From Siphonodentalium dalli (lineage: Eukaryota; Mollusca; Scaphopoda; Gadilida; Siphonodentaliidae): a DNA stretch of 64,000 nt. Position 1 is the stretch's first letter. The number at the start of each line of letters is the position of its first letter. A program made the translations under genes and the position numbers. Positions 20,533-35,751 of the stretch are shown piece by piece. The notes beneath the pieces are model-generated. The model saw only the letters and a list, made by a program, of their open reading frames with translations. It had not been told where the DNA came from and did no database searches. Location of the stretch: positions 18,973,739-19,037,738 of the forward strand of contig CP136062.1 of assembly GCA_032622095.1 (NCBI GenBank), written 5' to 3'.

Positions 20533-23500
20533 ATATTTAATATGTTATACACCGGTAACTATATAACACATGGTTACAAAGAGATAGACCATATTTAATA
20601 TGTTATACACCGGTAACTATATAACACATGTTTACAAAGAGATAGACCATATCTAATATGTTATACACCGGTAACTATATAACACATTTTTACAAAGAGA
20701 TAGACCATATCTAATATGTTATACACCGGTAACTATATAACACATGGTTACAAAGAGATAGACCATATTTAATATGTTACACACCGGTAACTATATAACA
20801 CATGTTTACAAAGAGATAGACCATATTTAATATGTTATACACCGGTAACTATATAACACATGGTTACATAGAGATATACCATATTTAATATGTTATACAC
20901 CGGTAACTATATAACACATGGTTACATAGAGATAGACCATATTTAATATGTTATACACCGGTAACTATATAACACATGGTTACAAAGAGATAGACCATAT
21001 TTAATATGTTATACACCGGTAACTATATAACACATGGTTACATAGAGATAGACCATATCTAATATGTTATACACCGGTAACTATATAACACATGGTTACA
21101 AAGAGATAGACCATATATAATATGTTATACACCGGTAACTATATAACACATGGTTACATAGAGATAGACCATATTTAATATGTTATACACCGGTAACTAT
21201 ATAACACATGTTTACAAAGAGATAGACCATATCTAATATGTTATACACCGGTAACTATATAACACATTTTTACAAAGAGATAGACCATATCTAATATGTT
21301 ATACACCGGTAACTATATAACACATTTTTACAAAGAGATAGACCATATCTAATATGTTATACACCGGTAACTATATAACACATGGTTACAAAGAGATAGA
21401 CCATATCTAATATGTTATACACCGGTAACTATATAACACATGGTTACATAGAGATAGACCATATTTAATATGTTATACACCGGTAACTATATAACACATG
21501 GTTACATAGAGATAGACCATATTTAATATGTTATACACCGGTAACTATATAACACATGGTTACATAGAGATAGACCATATTTAATATGTTATACACCGGT
21601 AACTATATAACACATGGTTACATAGAGATAGACCATATTTAATATGTTATACACCGGTAACTATATAACACATGGTTACATAGAGATATACCATATTTAA
21701 TATGTTATACACCGGTAACTATATAACACATGTTTACAAAGAGATAGACCATATTTAATATGTTATACACCGGTAACTATATAACACATGGTTACAAAGA
21801 GATAGACCATATCTAATATGTTATACACCGGTAACTATATAACACATGTTTATACACCGGTAACTATATAACACATGGTTACATAGAGATAGACCATATC
21901 TAATATGTTATACACCGGTAACTATATAACACATGTTTACAAAGAGATAGACCATATTTAATATGTTATACACCGGTAACTATATAACACATGTTTATAC
22001 ACCGGTAACTATATAACACATGGTTACATAGAGATAGACAATATTTAATATGTTATACACCGGTAACTATATAACACATGGTTACATAGAGATAGACCAT
22101 ATTTAATATGTTATACACCGGTAACTATATAACACATGGTTACATAGAGATAGACCATATTTAATATGTTATACACCGGTAACTATATAACACATGGTTA
22201 CAAAGAGATATACCATATTTAATATGTTACACACCGGTAACTATATAACACATGGTTACAAAGAGATAGACCATATATAATATGTTATACACCGGTAACT
22301 ATATAACACATGTTTACAAAGAGATAGACCATATTTAATATGTTACACACCGGTAACTATATAACACATGTTTACAAAGAGATAGACCATATTTAATATG
22401 TTATACACCGGTAACTATATACCACATGTTTATACACCGGTAACTATATAACACATGGTTACATAGAGATAGACCATATCTAATATGTTATACACCGGTA
22501 ACTATATAACACATGTTTACAAAGAGATAGACCATATTTAATATGTTATACACCGGTAACTATATAACACATGTTTATACACCGGTAACTATATAACACA
22601 TGGTTACATAGAGATAGACCATATCTAATATGTTATACACCGGTAACTATATAACACATGTTTACAAAGAGATAGACCATATTTAATATGTTATACACCG
22701 GTAACTATATAACACATGGTTACAAAGAGATAGACCATATTTAATATGTTATACACCGGTAACTATATAACACATGTTTACATAGAGATAGACCATATCT
22801 AATATGTTATACACCGGTAACTATATAACACATGGTTACATAGAGATAGACCATATCTAATATGTTATACACCGGTAACTATATAACACATGGTTACAAA
22901 GAGATAGACCATATTTAATATGTTATACACCGGTAACTATATAACACATGGTTACAAAGAGATATACCATATTTAATATGTTATACACCGGCAACTATAT
23001 AACACATGGTTACATAGAGATATACCATATTTAATATGTTATACACCGGTAACTATATAACACATGGTTACAAAGAGATAGACCATATTTAATATGTTAT
23101 ACACCGGTAACTATATAACACATGGTTACAAAGAGATATACCATATTTAATATGTTATACACCGGCAACTATATAACACATGGTTACATAGAGATATACC
23201 ATATTTAATATGTTATACACCGGTAACTATATAACACATGGTTACATAGAGATAGACCATATCTAATATGTTATACACCGGTAACTATATAACACATGGT
23301 TACATAGAGATAGACCATATCTAATATGTTATACACCGGTAACTATATAACACATGGTTACATAGAGATAGACCATATCTAATATGTTATACACCGGTAA
23401 CTATATAACACATGGTTACAAAGAGATAGACCATATTTAATATGTTATACACCGGTAACTATATAACACATGGTTACAAAGAGATAGACCATATCTAATA

Positions 23501-26500
23501 TGTTATACACCGGTAACTATATAACACATGGTTACATAGAGATAGACCATATCTAATATGTTATACACCGGTAACTATATAACACATGGTTACAAAGAGA
23601 TAGACCATATCTAATATGTTATACACCGGTAACTATATAACACATGGTTACATAGAGATAGACCATATATAATATGTTATACACCGGTAACTATATAACA
23701 CATGGTTACATAGAGATAGACCATATCTAATATGTTATACACCGGTAACTATATAACACATGGTTACCTAGAGATAGACCATATCTAATATGTTATACAC
23801 CGGTAACTATATAACACATGGTTACATAGAGATAGACCATATCTAATATGTTATACACCGGTAACTATATAACACATGGTTACATAGAGATAGACCATAT
23901 CTAATATGTTATACACCGGTAACTATATAACACATGTTTACAAAGAGATAGACCATATTTAATATGTTATACACCGGTAACTATATAACACATGTTTACA
24001 AAGAGATAGACCATATTTAATATGTTATACACCGGTAACTATATAACACATGGTTACATAGATATAGACCATATTTAATATGTTATACACCGGTAACTAT
24101 ATAACACATGTTTACAAAGAGATAGACCATCTTTATACACCGGTAACTATATAACACATGTTTACAAAGAGATAGACCATCTTTATACACCGGTAACTAT
24201 ATAACACATGTTTACAAAGAGATAGACCATCTTTATACCCCGGTAACTATATAACACATGGTTACATAGAGATAGACCATATTTATACACCGGTAACTAT
24301 ATAACACATGTTTACAAAGAGATAGACCATATTTAATATGTTATACACCGGTAACTATATAACACATGGTTACATAGAGATAGACCATATCTAATATGTT
24401 ATACACCGGTAACTATATAACACATGTTTACAAAGAGATAGACCATATTTAATATGTTATACACCGGTAACTATATAACACATGGTTACATAGAGATAGA
24501 CCATATTTATACACCGGTAACTATATAACACATGTTTACAAAGAGATAGACCATATTTAATATGTTATACACCGGTAACTATATAACACATGTTTATACA
24601 CCGGTAACTATATAACACATGGTTACATAGAGATAGACCATATCTAATATGTTATACACCGGTAACTATATAACACATGTTTACAAAGAGATAGACCATA
24701 TTTAATATGTTATACACCGGTAACTATATAACACATGTTTATACACCGGTAACTATATAACACATGGTTACATAGAGATAGACCATATCTAATATGTTAT
24801 ACACCGGTAACTATATAACACATGTTTACAAAGAGATAGACCATATTTAATATGTTATACACCGGTAACTATATAACACATGGTTACAAAGAGATAGACC
24901 ATATTTAATATGTTATACACCGGTAACTATATAACACATGTTTACATAGAGATAGACCATATCTAATATGTTATACACCGGTAACTATATAACACATGGT
25001 TACAAGGAGATAGACCATATCTAATATGTTATACACCGGTAACTATATAACACATGGTTACAAAGAGATAGACCATATTTAATATGTTATACACCGGTAA
25101 CTATATAACACATGGTTACATAGAGATATACCATATTTAATATGTTATACACCGGCAACTATATAACACATGGTTACATAGAGATATACCATATTTAATA
25201 TGTTATACACCGGTAACTATATAACACATGGTTACATAGAGATAGACCATATCTAATATGTTATACACCGGTAACTATATAACACATGGTTACATAGATA
25301 TAGACCATATCTAATATGTTATACACCGGTAACTATATAACACATGGTTACATAGAGATAGACCATATCTAATATGTTATACACCGGTAACTATATAACA
25401 CATGGTTACAAAGAGATAGACCATATTTAATATGTTATACACCGGTAACTATATAACACATGGTTACAAAGAGATAGACCATATCTAATATGTTATACAC
25501 CGGTAACTATATAACACATGGTTACATAGAGATAGACCATATCTAATATGTTATACACCGGTAACTATATAACACATGGTTACAAAGAGATAGACCATAT
25601 CTAATATGTTATACACCGGTAACTATATAACACATGGTTACATAGAGATAGACCATATATAATATGTTATACACCGGTAACTATATAACACATGGTTACA
25701 TAGAGATAGACCATATCTAATATGTTATACACCGGTAACTATATAACACATGGTTACATAGAGATAGACCATATCTAATATGTTATACACCGGTAACTAT
25801 ATAACACATGGTTACATAGAGATAGACCATATCTAATATGTTATACACCGGTAACTATATAACACATGGTTACATAGAGATAGACCATATCTAATATGTT
25901 ATACACCGGTAACTATATAACACATGTTTACAAAGAGATAGACCATATTTAATATGTTATACACCGGTAACTATATAACACATGTTTACAAAGAGATAGA
26001 CCATATTTAATATGTTATACACCGGTAACTATATAACACATGGTTACATAGATATAGACCATATTTAATATGTTATACACCGGTAACTATATAACACATG
26101 TTTACAAAGAGATAGACCATCTTTATACACCGGTAACTATATAACACATGTTTACAAAGAGATAGACCATCTTTATACACCGGTAACTATATAACACATG
26201 TTTACAAAGAGATAGACCATCTTTATACCCCGGTAACTATATAACACATGGTTACATAGAGATAGACCATATTTATACACCGGTAACTATATAACACATG
26301 TTTACAAAGAGATAGACCATATTTAATATGTTATACACCGGTAACTATATAACACATGGTTACATAGAGATAGACCATATCTAATATGTTATACACCGGT
26401 AACTATATAACACATGTTTACAAAGAGATAGACCATATTTAATATGTTATACACCGGTAACTATATAACACATGGTTACATAGAGATAGACCATATTTAT

Positions 26501-29500
26501 ACACCGGTAACTATATAACACATGTTTACAAAGAGATAGACCATATTTAATATGTTATACACCGGTAACTATATAACACATGGTTACATAGAGATAGACC
26601 ATATCTAATATGTTATACACCGGTAACTATATAACACATGTTTACAAAGAGATAGACCATATTTAATATGTTATACACCGGTAACTATATAACACATGTT
26701 TACAAAGAGATAGACCATATTTAATATGTTATACACCGGTAACTATATAACACATGGTTACAAAGAGATAGACCATATTTAATATGTTACACACCGGTAA
26801 CTATATAACACATGGTTACATAGAGATAGCCCATATTTAATATGTTACACACCGGTAACTATATAACACATGTTTACATAGAGATAGACCATATTTAATA
26901 TGTTATACACCGGTAACTATATAACACATGTTTACATAGAGATAGACCATATTTATACCCCGGTAACTATATAACACATGTTTACAAAGAGATAGACCAT
27001 ATCTAATATGTTATACACCGGTAACTATATAATACATGTTTACATAGAGATAGACCATATTTAATATGTTATACACCGGTAACTATATAACACATGTTTA
27101 CATAGAGATAGACCATATCTAATATGTTATACACCGGTAACTATATAACACATGTTTACATAGAGATAGACCATATTTAATATGTTATACACCGGTAACT
27201 ATATAACACATGTTTACAAAGAGATAGACCATATTTAATATGTTATACACCGGTAACTATATAACACATGTTTACATAGAGATAGACCATATCTAATATG
27301 TTATACACCGGTAACTATATAACACATGTTTACATAGAGATAGACCATATCTAATATGTTATACACCGGTAACTATATAACACATGGTTACAAAGAGATA
27401 GACCATATTTAATATGTTACACACCGGTAACTATATAACACATGTTTACAAAGAGATAGACCATATTTAATATGTTACACACCGGTAACTATATACCACA
27501 TGTTTACAAAGAGATAGACCATATTTAATATGTTACACACCGGTAACTATATACCACATGTTTACAAAGAGATAGACCATATTTAATATGTTACACACCG
27601 GTAACTATATACCACATGTTTACAAAGAGATAGACCATATTTAATATGTTACACACCGGTAACTATATACCACATGTTTACAAAGAGATAGACCATATTT
27701 AATATGTTACACACCGGTAACTATATACCACATGTTTACAAAGAGATAGACCATATTTAATATGTTACACACCGGTAACTATATACCACATGTTTACAAA
27801 GAGATAGACCATATTTAATATGATACACACCGGTAACTATATACCACATGTTTACAAAGAGATAGACCATATCTAATATGTTATACACCGGTAACTATAT
27901 AACACATGTTTACAAAGAGATAGACCATATTTAATATGTTATACACCGGTAACTATATACCACATGTTTACAAAGAGATAGACCATATTTAATATGTTAC
28001 ACACCGGTAACTATATACCACATGTTTACAAAGAGATAGACCATATTTAATATGTTACACACCGGTAACTATATACCACATGTTTACAAAGAGATAGACC
28101 ATATCTAATATGTTATACACCGGTACCTATATAATACATGTTTACAAAGAGATAGACCATATTTAATATGTTATACACCGGTAACTATATAACACATGGT
28201 TACATAGAGATAGACCATATTTAATATGTTATACACCGGTAACTATATAACACATGTTTACAAAGAGATAGACCATATCTAATATGTTACACACCGGTAA
28301 CTATATAATACATGTTTACAAAGAGATAGACCATATTTAATATGTTATACACCGGTAACTATATAACACATGTTTACAAAGAGATAGACCATATCTAATA
28401 TGTTATACACCGGTAACTATATAATACATGTTTACAAAGAGATAGACCATATTTAATATGTTATACACCGGTAACTATATAACACATGGTTACATAGAGA
28501 TAGACCATATTTAATATGTTATACACCGGTAACTATATAACACATGTTTACAAAGAGATAGACCATATCTAATATGTTATACACCGGTAACTATATAACA
28601 CATGTTTACAAAGAGATAGACCATATCTAATATGTTATACACCGGTAACTATATAATACATGTTTACAAAGAGATAGACCATATTTATACACCGGTAACT
28701 ATATAACACATGTTTACAAAGAGATAGACCATATTTAATATGTTATACACCGGTAACTATATAACACATGTTTACAAAGAGATAGACCATATTTAATATG
28801 TTATACACCGGTAACTATATAACACATGGTTACATAGAGATAGACCATATCTAATATGTTATACACCGGTAACTGTATAACACATGGTTACATAGAGATA
28901 GACCATATCTAATATGTTATACACCGGTAACTATATAACACATGGTTACATAGAGATAGACCATATCTAATATGTTATACACCGGTAACTATATAACACA
29001 TGGTTACATAGAGATAGACCATATTTAATATGTTATACACCGGTAACTATATAACACATGTTTACAAAGAGATAGACCATATTTAATATGTTATACACCG
29101 GTAACTATATAACACATGTTTACAAAGAGATAGACCATATTTAATATGTTATACACCGGTAACTATATAACACATGTTTACAAAGAGATAGACCATATTT
29201 AATATGTTATACACCGGTAACTATATAACACATGTTTACAAAGAGATAGACCATATTTAATATGTTATACACCGGTAACTATATAACACATGTTTACAAA
29301 GAGATAGACCATATTTAATATGTTATACACCGGTAACTATATAACACATGTTTACAAAGAGATAGACCATATTTAATATGTTATACACCGGTAACTATAT
29401 AACACATGTTTACAAAGAGATAGACCATATTTAATATGTTATACACCGGTAACTATATAACACATGTTTACAAAGAGATAGACCATATTTAATATGTTAT

Positions 29501-29553
29501 ACACCGGTAACTATATAACACATGTTTACAAAGAGATAGACCATATTTAATAT
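20533..29553. repeat. 58-bp satellite, ~9 kb, with ~1990-bp higher-order duplication
   Basis: About 155 units of 58 bp, very homogeneous, with sites alternating between few states (atttaat/atctaat/atataat; catggttac/catgtttac; catagaga/caaagaga). Each unit contains an imperfect dyad around ACCGGT, with TATGTTATACACCGGT facing TATATAACACAT. Truncated units of about 28-44 bp recur as clusters. Two blocks containing the rare ctttataccc and accggcaact variants are offset by exactly 1990 bp (24231/26221 and 23161/25151), so a ~2-kb segment was duplicated as a higher-order repeat. The array fills most of the lipoxygenase intron between exons 4 and 5 and stops about 25 bp from the exon-4 donor. Confidence 0.95.
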
Positions 29554-29577
29554 TGTATATATATGTAAATTACATAC

Positions 29578-29707
29578 CACTCCCTTGTTGGGCGTAATGC
29601 CGACCAGTATTTCTAGGTCAGTCATGTATACTTTATCAGCTTTCAGTGCTTCTTCCAAGGAAAGTCCTTCCAGGAATGGTCGCACCATGGCGTCGTCAAC
29701 GCCAAGT
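29578..29707 (-). CDS. Lipoxygenase exon (called exon 4 here), minus strand
   Basis: A 130-bp exon encoding LGVDDAMVRPFLEGLSLEEA then LKADKVYMTDLEILVGITPN and KGV. It matches the animal lipoxygenase segment that follows the RCTxxPEK motif (xLPVTxxMVxxxLxxxLSLEExxxxGxxxxVDxELLxGI). The acceptor is TACGTCAG|ACTTGG. The donor is GTG|GTATGT. One base completes the lysine codon split with exon 3 (AA + A); it ends in phase 0, matching exon 5. The 58-bp satellite starts about 25 bp into its downstream intron. No stop or frameshift. Confidence 0.92.
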
Positions 29708-29789
29708 CTGACGTATACAGAGCAAATATATAGAGAACAAAAGATAAACAATTTTAATGAATGTGTGAAAATTGATAAAAAATGTTAAA

Positions 29790-29950
29790 AAATTATTAGG
29801 CCAATGCTTTCTCTTATATATGTGAGGCGACCTATTGTCGACTCGCATATATAAGATAATGCATTGGCACATGGTCTTTAATTATATGCACACTGACAGA
29901 AAATCTGGTAAACTTTACGGGTAAAACACCCGTTAAATTGGTCTAAACAG
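29790..29950 (+). repeat. Palindrome-bearing repeat, copy 1 (67-bp palindrome at 29801-29867)
   Basis: A near-perfect 67-bp palindrome runs from ccaatgc to gcattgg with a central gcgacctattgtcga. About 80 bp follows (tggtctttaattatatgcac through aattggtctaaac) and is repeated together with the palindrome at 30840-30990. The two copies are direct repeats 1050 bp apart and bracket the AT-rich minisatellite. Confidence 0.85.
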
Positions 29951-30049
29951 TTTATATGCTGTACGTGTATATATGTTGTATGTTATAAGGTAAGATAAAG
30001 ACACAAAAACATACATTTCAATATGGTGTCAGATCGGACAGAGGATCTT
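29951..30049. other. Spacer between palindrome repeat and AT-rich array
   Basis: Short AT-rich stretch; nothing recognisable. Confidence 0.4.
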
Positions 30050-30839
30050 TAAATGTGGATTATTAATGATAAAACTTGATAAAAAATGAATAAAAAGTGA
30101 ATAAAAAATGTCAATCAATGTAAGAAAATTTACAAAAATTGATACAAAATGAATAAAAAATGTTAATGAATGTAAGAAATTTGATACAAATTGATACAAA
30201 ATGAATAAAAAATGTCAATGAATGTAAGAAAATTTATAAAAATTGATACAAAATGAATAAAAAATGTTAATGAATGTAAGAAATTTGATACAAATTGATA
30301 CAAAATGAATAAAAAATGTCAATGAATGTAAGAAAATTTATAAAAATTGATACAAAATGAATAAAAAATGTTAATGAATGTAAGAAATTTGATACAAATT
30401 GATACAAAATGAATAAAAAATGTCAATGAATGTAAGAAAATTTATAAAAATTGATACAAAATGAATAAAAAATGTTAATGAATGTAAGAAATTTGATACA
30501 AATTGATACAAAATGAATAAAAAATGTCAATGAATGTAAGAAAATTTATAAAAATTGATACAAAATGAATAAAAAATGTTAATGAATGTAAGAAATTTGA
30601 TACAAATTGATAAAAATGAATAATTTTTTTAATGAATGTAAGAAAATTTATAAAAATTTATAAAAAATGTTAATGAATGTAAGAAAATTTATAAAAATTG
30701 ATACAAAATGAATACAAAATGTTAATGAATGTAAGAAATTTGATAAAAATTGATAATAATGAATAACAATTTTAATGAATGTAAGAAAATTGATAAAAAA
30801 TGTTAATGAATGTAAGAAAATTTATAAAAAAAAGTTAAA
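30050..30839. repeat. AT-rich minisatellite, ~106-bp dimers
   Basis: Tandem repeats of the type aatgaatgtaagaaatttga and tacaaaatgaataaaaaatg. Two ~53-bp half-units alternate (tttgatacaaattgatac versus aaaatttataaaaattgatac), giving a ~106-bp period. Degenerate at the right end (30610-30835). GC content is very low and there is no coding frame. Confidence 0.9.
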
Positions 30840-30990
30840 ATATTATTAGGCCAATGCATTCTCTTAAATATGTGAGGCGACCTATGGTCGACTCGCATAT
30901 ATAAGATAATGCATTGGCATAGGGTCTTTAATTACATGTACACTGTCAGAAATACGGGAAAGGCACCCGTGAAATTGGTCTAAACAATTG
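30840..30990 (+). repeat. Palindrome-bearing repeat, copy 2 (67-bp palindrome at 30851-30917)
   Basis: Direct copy of 29790-29950: same palindrome orientation (gaggcgacctatggtcgact at the centre), then agggtctttaattac and aaattggtctaaacaatt. Confidence 0.85.
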
Positions 30991-31993
30991 AATTTACCGT
31001 CATCCGAGAAGAAACAGACACACTGTGAGCACCACAGACTCGAATCCACAGATGTCAGCTCGTGCTGAGAAGTTGCGGTTAGTTTTATATTTGATTTCCT
31101 TTTGTTTCTGGCACTGATTCAGCATTATAACATAAGGTGATGAGTACACTATACAGTTTTCAATGCAAAACGCATTTTAGTGTTGCCCTTAATTCTGTTC
31201 CGTTAAGTATCCAGATGTGTATAACTTTTATATCAACTAATATGTATGCGCCCGTATCTCACGATTAAATGTGGTATTGTACGCCATAGAGTATTTACGC
31301 TATATAAGTTCATTTTTGAAACATGTGCTGTATATATTTATATTATTGTTGCAAATGACGAAATTCCATAAATTTTTGTTTGCCTATATTGGGTTCATGG
31401 TGAATACTGGCGATCCGCGGTGTTTCGTGGTGCTTCAATGTGGTATATAGTGAAGTTTGTGGAAAATTGCAACAACCATGCTGATTACATGCATAGCGCT
31501 CGCTAGTCCTCGCCACTCAAGTAGGTTGGTAACCGTGAATCACTCTCCAAGAAAAATCACCACGGCGTTGTGCGTTTTAATTAGTTCACGCTCATTACGA
31601 AATCGGTTGTCATGTGACATTTCCGGCATCCAAAAGTCACTGTTCTAAATTTATGACAACAAATATATTTTTGTTCGATGTTTAGTTAGAAATTTATATC
31701 TAATTTCGACAGCATTAAACTTTTCTTAAAATTTATTTTCATTTTTGAATTATTTACCATGCATTTATAACGTCAATTGTATTTAGATGGGCCCAATGTG
31801 TGTTTATGAGCCATGCGTGTGGACATTTTATGTGACATAATTATACCAAATAAATAAATTAATTTGATATACATTGTATAATGTTAAATTTATTGAAGGT
31901 ATAACTCCAAGTTAATAATGTTAAATTTATTGAAGGTATAATTCCAAGTTAGATTAAAGTTAGATTAAAGTTAGATTAAAGTTATTTATAGAT
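30991..31993. other. Intronic sequence, no gene seen
   Basis: About 1 kb, AT-rich. A possible splice-bounded stretch on the minus strand (about 31000-31065) has no lipoxygenase similarity. A 63-codon plus-strand frame (31457-31648) has no recognisable product. A 40-bp phrase (aatgttaaatttattgaagg and following bases) is duplicated at about 31880 and 31917. Confidence 0.45.
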
Positions 31994-34968
31994 GATCGAT
32001 CTCTACCCAGAAAGGTTTATATAGATTCCGGGGTATAAATCGAGGACACCCAGAAAGGTTTATATAGATTCCGGTGTATGAATCGAGGACACCCAGAAAG
32101 GTTTATATAGATTCCGGGGTATAAATCGAGGACACCCAGAAAGGTTTATATAGATTCCGGTGTATGAATAGAGGACACCCAGAAAGGTTTACATAGATTC
32201 CGGTGTATAAATCGAGGACACCCAGAAAGGTTTATATAGATTCCGGGGTATAAATCGAGGACACACAGAAAGGTTTATATAGATTCCGGTGTATGAATCG
32301 AGGACACCCAGAAAGGTTTATATAGATTCCGGTGTATAAATCGAAGACACCCAGAAAGGTTTATATAGATTCCGGGGTATGAATCGAGGACACCAGAAAG
32401 GTTTATATAGATTCCGGGGTATAAATCGAGGACACCCAGAAAGGTTTATATAGATTCCGGTGTATGAATCGAGGACACCCAGAAAGGTTTATATAGATTC
32501 CGGGGTATAAATCGAGGACACCCAGAAAGGTTTATATAGATTCCGGGGTATGAATCGAGGACACCCAGAAAGGTTTATATAGATTCCGGGGTATAAATCG
32601 AGGACACCCAGAAATGTTTATATAGATTCCGGGGTATGAATCGAGGACACACAGAAAGGTTTATATAGATTCCGGGGTATAAATCGAGAACACCCAGAAA
32701 GGTTTATATAGATTCCGGGGTATAAATCGAGGACACCCAGAAAGGTTTATATAGATTCCGGGGTATAAATCGAGGACACCCAGAAAGGTTTATATAGATT
32801 CCGGGGTATAAATCGAGGACACCCAGAAAGGTTTATATAGATTCCGGGGTATAAATCGAGGACACACAGAAAGTTTTATATAGATTCCGGGGTATAAATC
32901 GAGGACACACAGAGAGGTTTATATAGATACCGGGGTATAAAATAATAGATATGACTCGAGGACACACAGAAAGGTTTATATAGATTCCGGGGTATAAAAT
33001 TATAGATTTGAATCGAGGACACCCAGAAAGGTTTATATAGATTCCGGGGTATAAAATAATAGATATGACTCGAGGACACCCAGAAAGGTTTATATAGATT
33101 CCGGGGTATAAACTTATAGATATGAATCGAGGACACCCAGAAAGGTTTATATAGATTCCGGGGTATATAATAATAGATATGAATCGCGGACACACAGAAA
33201 GGTTTATATAGATTCCGGGGTATATAATAATAGATATGAATCGCGGACACACAGAAAGGTTTATATAGATTCCGGGGTATAAAATTATAGATATGAATCG
33301 AGGACACCCAGAAAGGTTTATATAGATTCCGGGGTATAAAATAATAGATATGACTCGAGGACACCCAGAAAGGTTTATATAGATTCCGGGGTATATAATA
33401 ATAGATATGAATCGCGGACACACAGAAAGGTTTATATAGATTCCGGGGTATAAAATTATAGATATGAATCGAGGACACCCAGAAAGGTTTATATAGATTC
33501 CGGGGTATAAAATAATAGATATGACTCGAGGACACCCAGAAAGGTTTATATAGATTCCGGGTATAAACTTATAGATATGAATCGAGGACACCCAGAAAGG
33601 TTTATATAGATTCCGGGGTATATAATAATAGATATGAATCGCGGACACACAGAAAGGTTTATATAGATTCCGGGGTATAAAATAATAGATATGACTCGAG
33701 GTCACACAGAAAGGTTTATATAGATTCCGGGGTATAAAATAATAGATATGAATCGAAGACACCCAGAAAGGTTTATATAGATTCCGGGGTATAAAATAAT
33801 AGATATGAATCGAAGACACACAGAAAGGTTTATATAGATTCCGGGGTATAAAATAATAGATATGAATCGCGGACACACAGAAAGGTTTATATAGATTCCG
33901 GGGTATAAAATAATAGATATGAATCGAAGACACCCAGAAAGGTTTATATAGATTCCGGGGTATAAAATAATAGATATGAATCGCGGACACACAGAATGGT
34001 TTATATAGATTCCGGGGTATATAATAATAGATATGAATCGCGGACACACAGAAAGGTTTATATAGATTCCGGGGTATAAAATAATAGATATGAATCGAAG
34101 ACACCCAGAAAGGTTTATATAGATTCCGGGGTATAAAATAATAGATATGAATCGAAGACACCCAGAAAGGTTTATATAGATTCCGGGGTATAAAATAATA
34201 GATATGAATCGAAGACACCCAGAAAGGTTTATATAGATTCCGGGGTATAAAATAATAGATATGAATCGAAGACACCCAGAAAGGTTTATATAGATTCCGG
34301 GGTATATAATAATAGATATGAATCGCGGACACACAGAAAGGTTTATATAGATTCCGGGGTATAAAATAATAGATATGAATCGAAGACACCCAGAAAGGTT
34401 TATATAGATTCCGGGGTATAAAATAATAGATATGAATCGAAGACACCCAGAAAGGTTTATATAGATTCCGGGGTATAAAATAATAGATATGAATCGAAGA
34501 CACCCAGAAAGGTTTATATAGATTCCGGGGTATAAAATAATAGATATGAATCGCGGACACACAGAATGGTTTATATAGATTCCGGGGTATATAATAATAG
34601 ATATGAATCGCGGACACACAGAAAGGTTTATATAGATTCCGGGGTATAAAATAATAGATATGAATCGAAGACACCCAGAAAGGTTTATATAGATTCCGGG
34701 GTATAAAATAATAGATATGAATCGAAGACACCCAGAAAGGTTTATATAGATTCCGGGGTATAAAATAATAGATATGAATCGAAGACACCCAGAAAGGTTT
34801 ATATAGATTCCGGGGTATAAAATAATAGATATGAATCGAAGACACCCAGAAAGGTTTATATAGATTCCGGGGTATATAATAATAGATATGAATCGCGGAC
34901 ACACAGAAAGGTTTATATAGATTCCGGGGTATAAAATAATAGATATGAATCGAAGACACTTGTCCGGA
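31994..34968. repeat. 43-bp to 57-bp minisatellite
   Basis: A two-phase array. From about 31994 to 32935 the unit is 43 bp (acccagaaaggtttatatag, attccggggtataaatcgag). From 32935 on it is 57 bp through a 14-bp addition (aataatagatatga) after ggtataaa. At least 55 units in total. Because 57 is a multiple of three, the minus strand shows frames of 719, 400 and 219 codons with a 19-residue repeat (NLYKPFWVSSIHIYYFIPR); I regard these as artefacts. The last unit grades into cacttgtccggaaagtttat, and a similar phrase occurs alone at 57180-57245. Lies in the intron between lipoxygenase exons 3 and 4. Confidence 0.93.
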
Positions 34969-35751
34969 AAGTTTATATAAAATGATATACATTTTATTTA
35001 GAATTTCTCATTACATCAGCGTGACAGTTTTATGGACTATTTGAGAAACGAAATCCGCACGAAGACGTTCAAATCCACCTAGTACAAACGCTATCGCATG
35101 CCAAATGGGGTGGGATGCTGAAAAATCGCAAGCCAATTTGCGCGCGATTTAGTTTGCCGTGTCCCGCGTGACTCAGTATCGCATGCGAATATCTTATACT
35201 ATGTTTCGATTGTAAAATTCAAAGAAATGTAACTCTAATATACCCGTTATTTAGTAAAAAATCATACCAAAAGAATGACACCACAAAGAGACACGTTTCA
35301 AAAACACTATAGGAAAAATCACTTTTAGGGTTGGTGGGCTTGGGGGAGGCGGACGGCACTGTCTAACCTGTTGGGAGACACAAAATTCAAATTGATATCG
35401 AGGCAGTCAGGTCGCGCCAGCGACCGCTGCCGCGGGGGCCTGATGGCTCATAAAAACAACTCTATATATAAGCGCCCGCGGCTACCACTTTATAGCATCA
35501 AGGGTAGACTGAGCAAATCGAGACGGGATGCTGGTCCCGCCAAACTCTCCAGACGGCATCGACATATCAAAACGCATGCTATTCTCGCCTATCGTATCTG
35601 TATTTGGACGAGATAGTAAGACCATAGCCTGTCAAATCATGCCAAAAATGTAGCCAGAAGGACATGTATATCTTGTAAGCAACGTCAACAATGGCGAATT
35701 GCATTTATAGTATTGATTCCACATTGAACTTACGATCGAAATACATAGAGG
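34969..35751. other. Intronic sequence with a GC-rich patch; possible LTR or promoter fragment
   Basis: Around 35400-35550 the base composition turns GC-rich (gcgccagcgaccgctgccgc), followed by a TATA-like ctctatatataagcgcccgc. This could be a fragment of an LTR or another mobile-element promoter. I found no matching second LTR or gag/pol frame, so it is left unassigned. The 81-codon plus-strand frame here (35371-35616) has no domain. Confidence 0.3.

Noticed and set aside
20533-29553. CRISPR-like regular repeat
   Set aside because: Units are contiguous with no unique spacers; the context is eukaryotic.
31000-31065. Splice-bounded minus-strand stretch (ELTSVDSSLWCSQC)
   Set aside because: No similarity to lipoxygenase, and exons 3 and 4 already join in phase across this region.
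32833-34992. 719-codon minus-strand frame with a 19-residue repeat
   Set aside because: Period of 57 bp is divisible by three, so a stop-free unit stays open; other frames are open too. There is no start context or conserved flank.
35371-35616. 81-codon frame in a GC-rich patch, possible LTR promoter
   Set aside because: No paired LTR, primer-binding site or gag/pol sequence found nearby; not enough to call.
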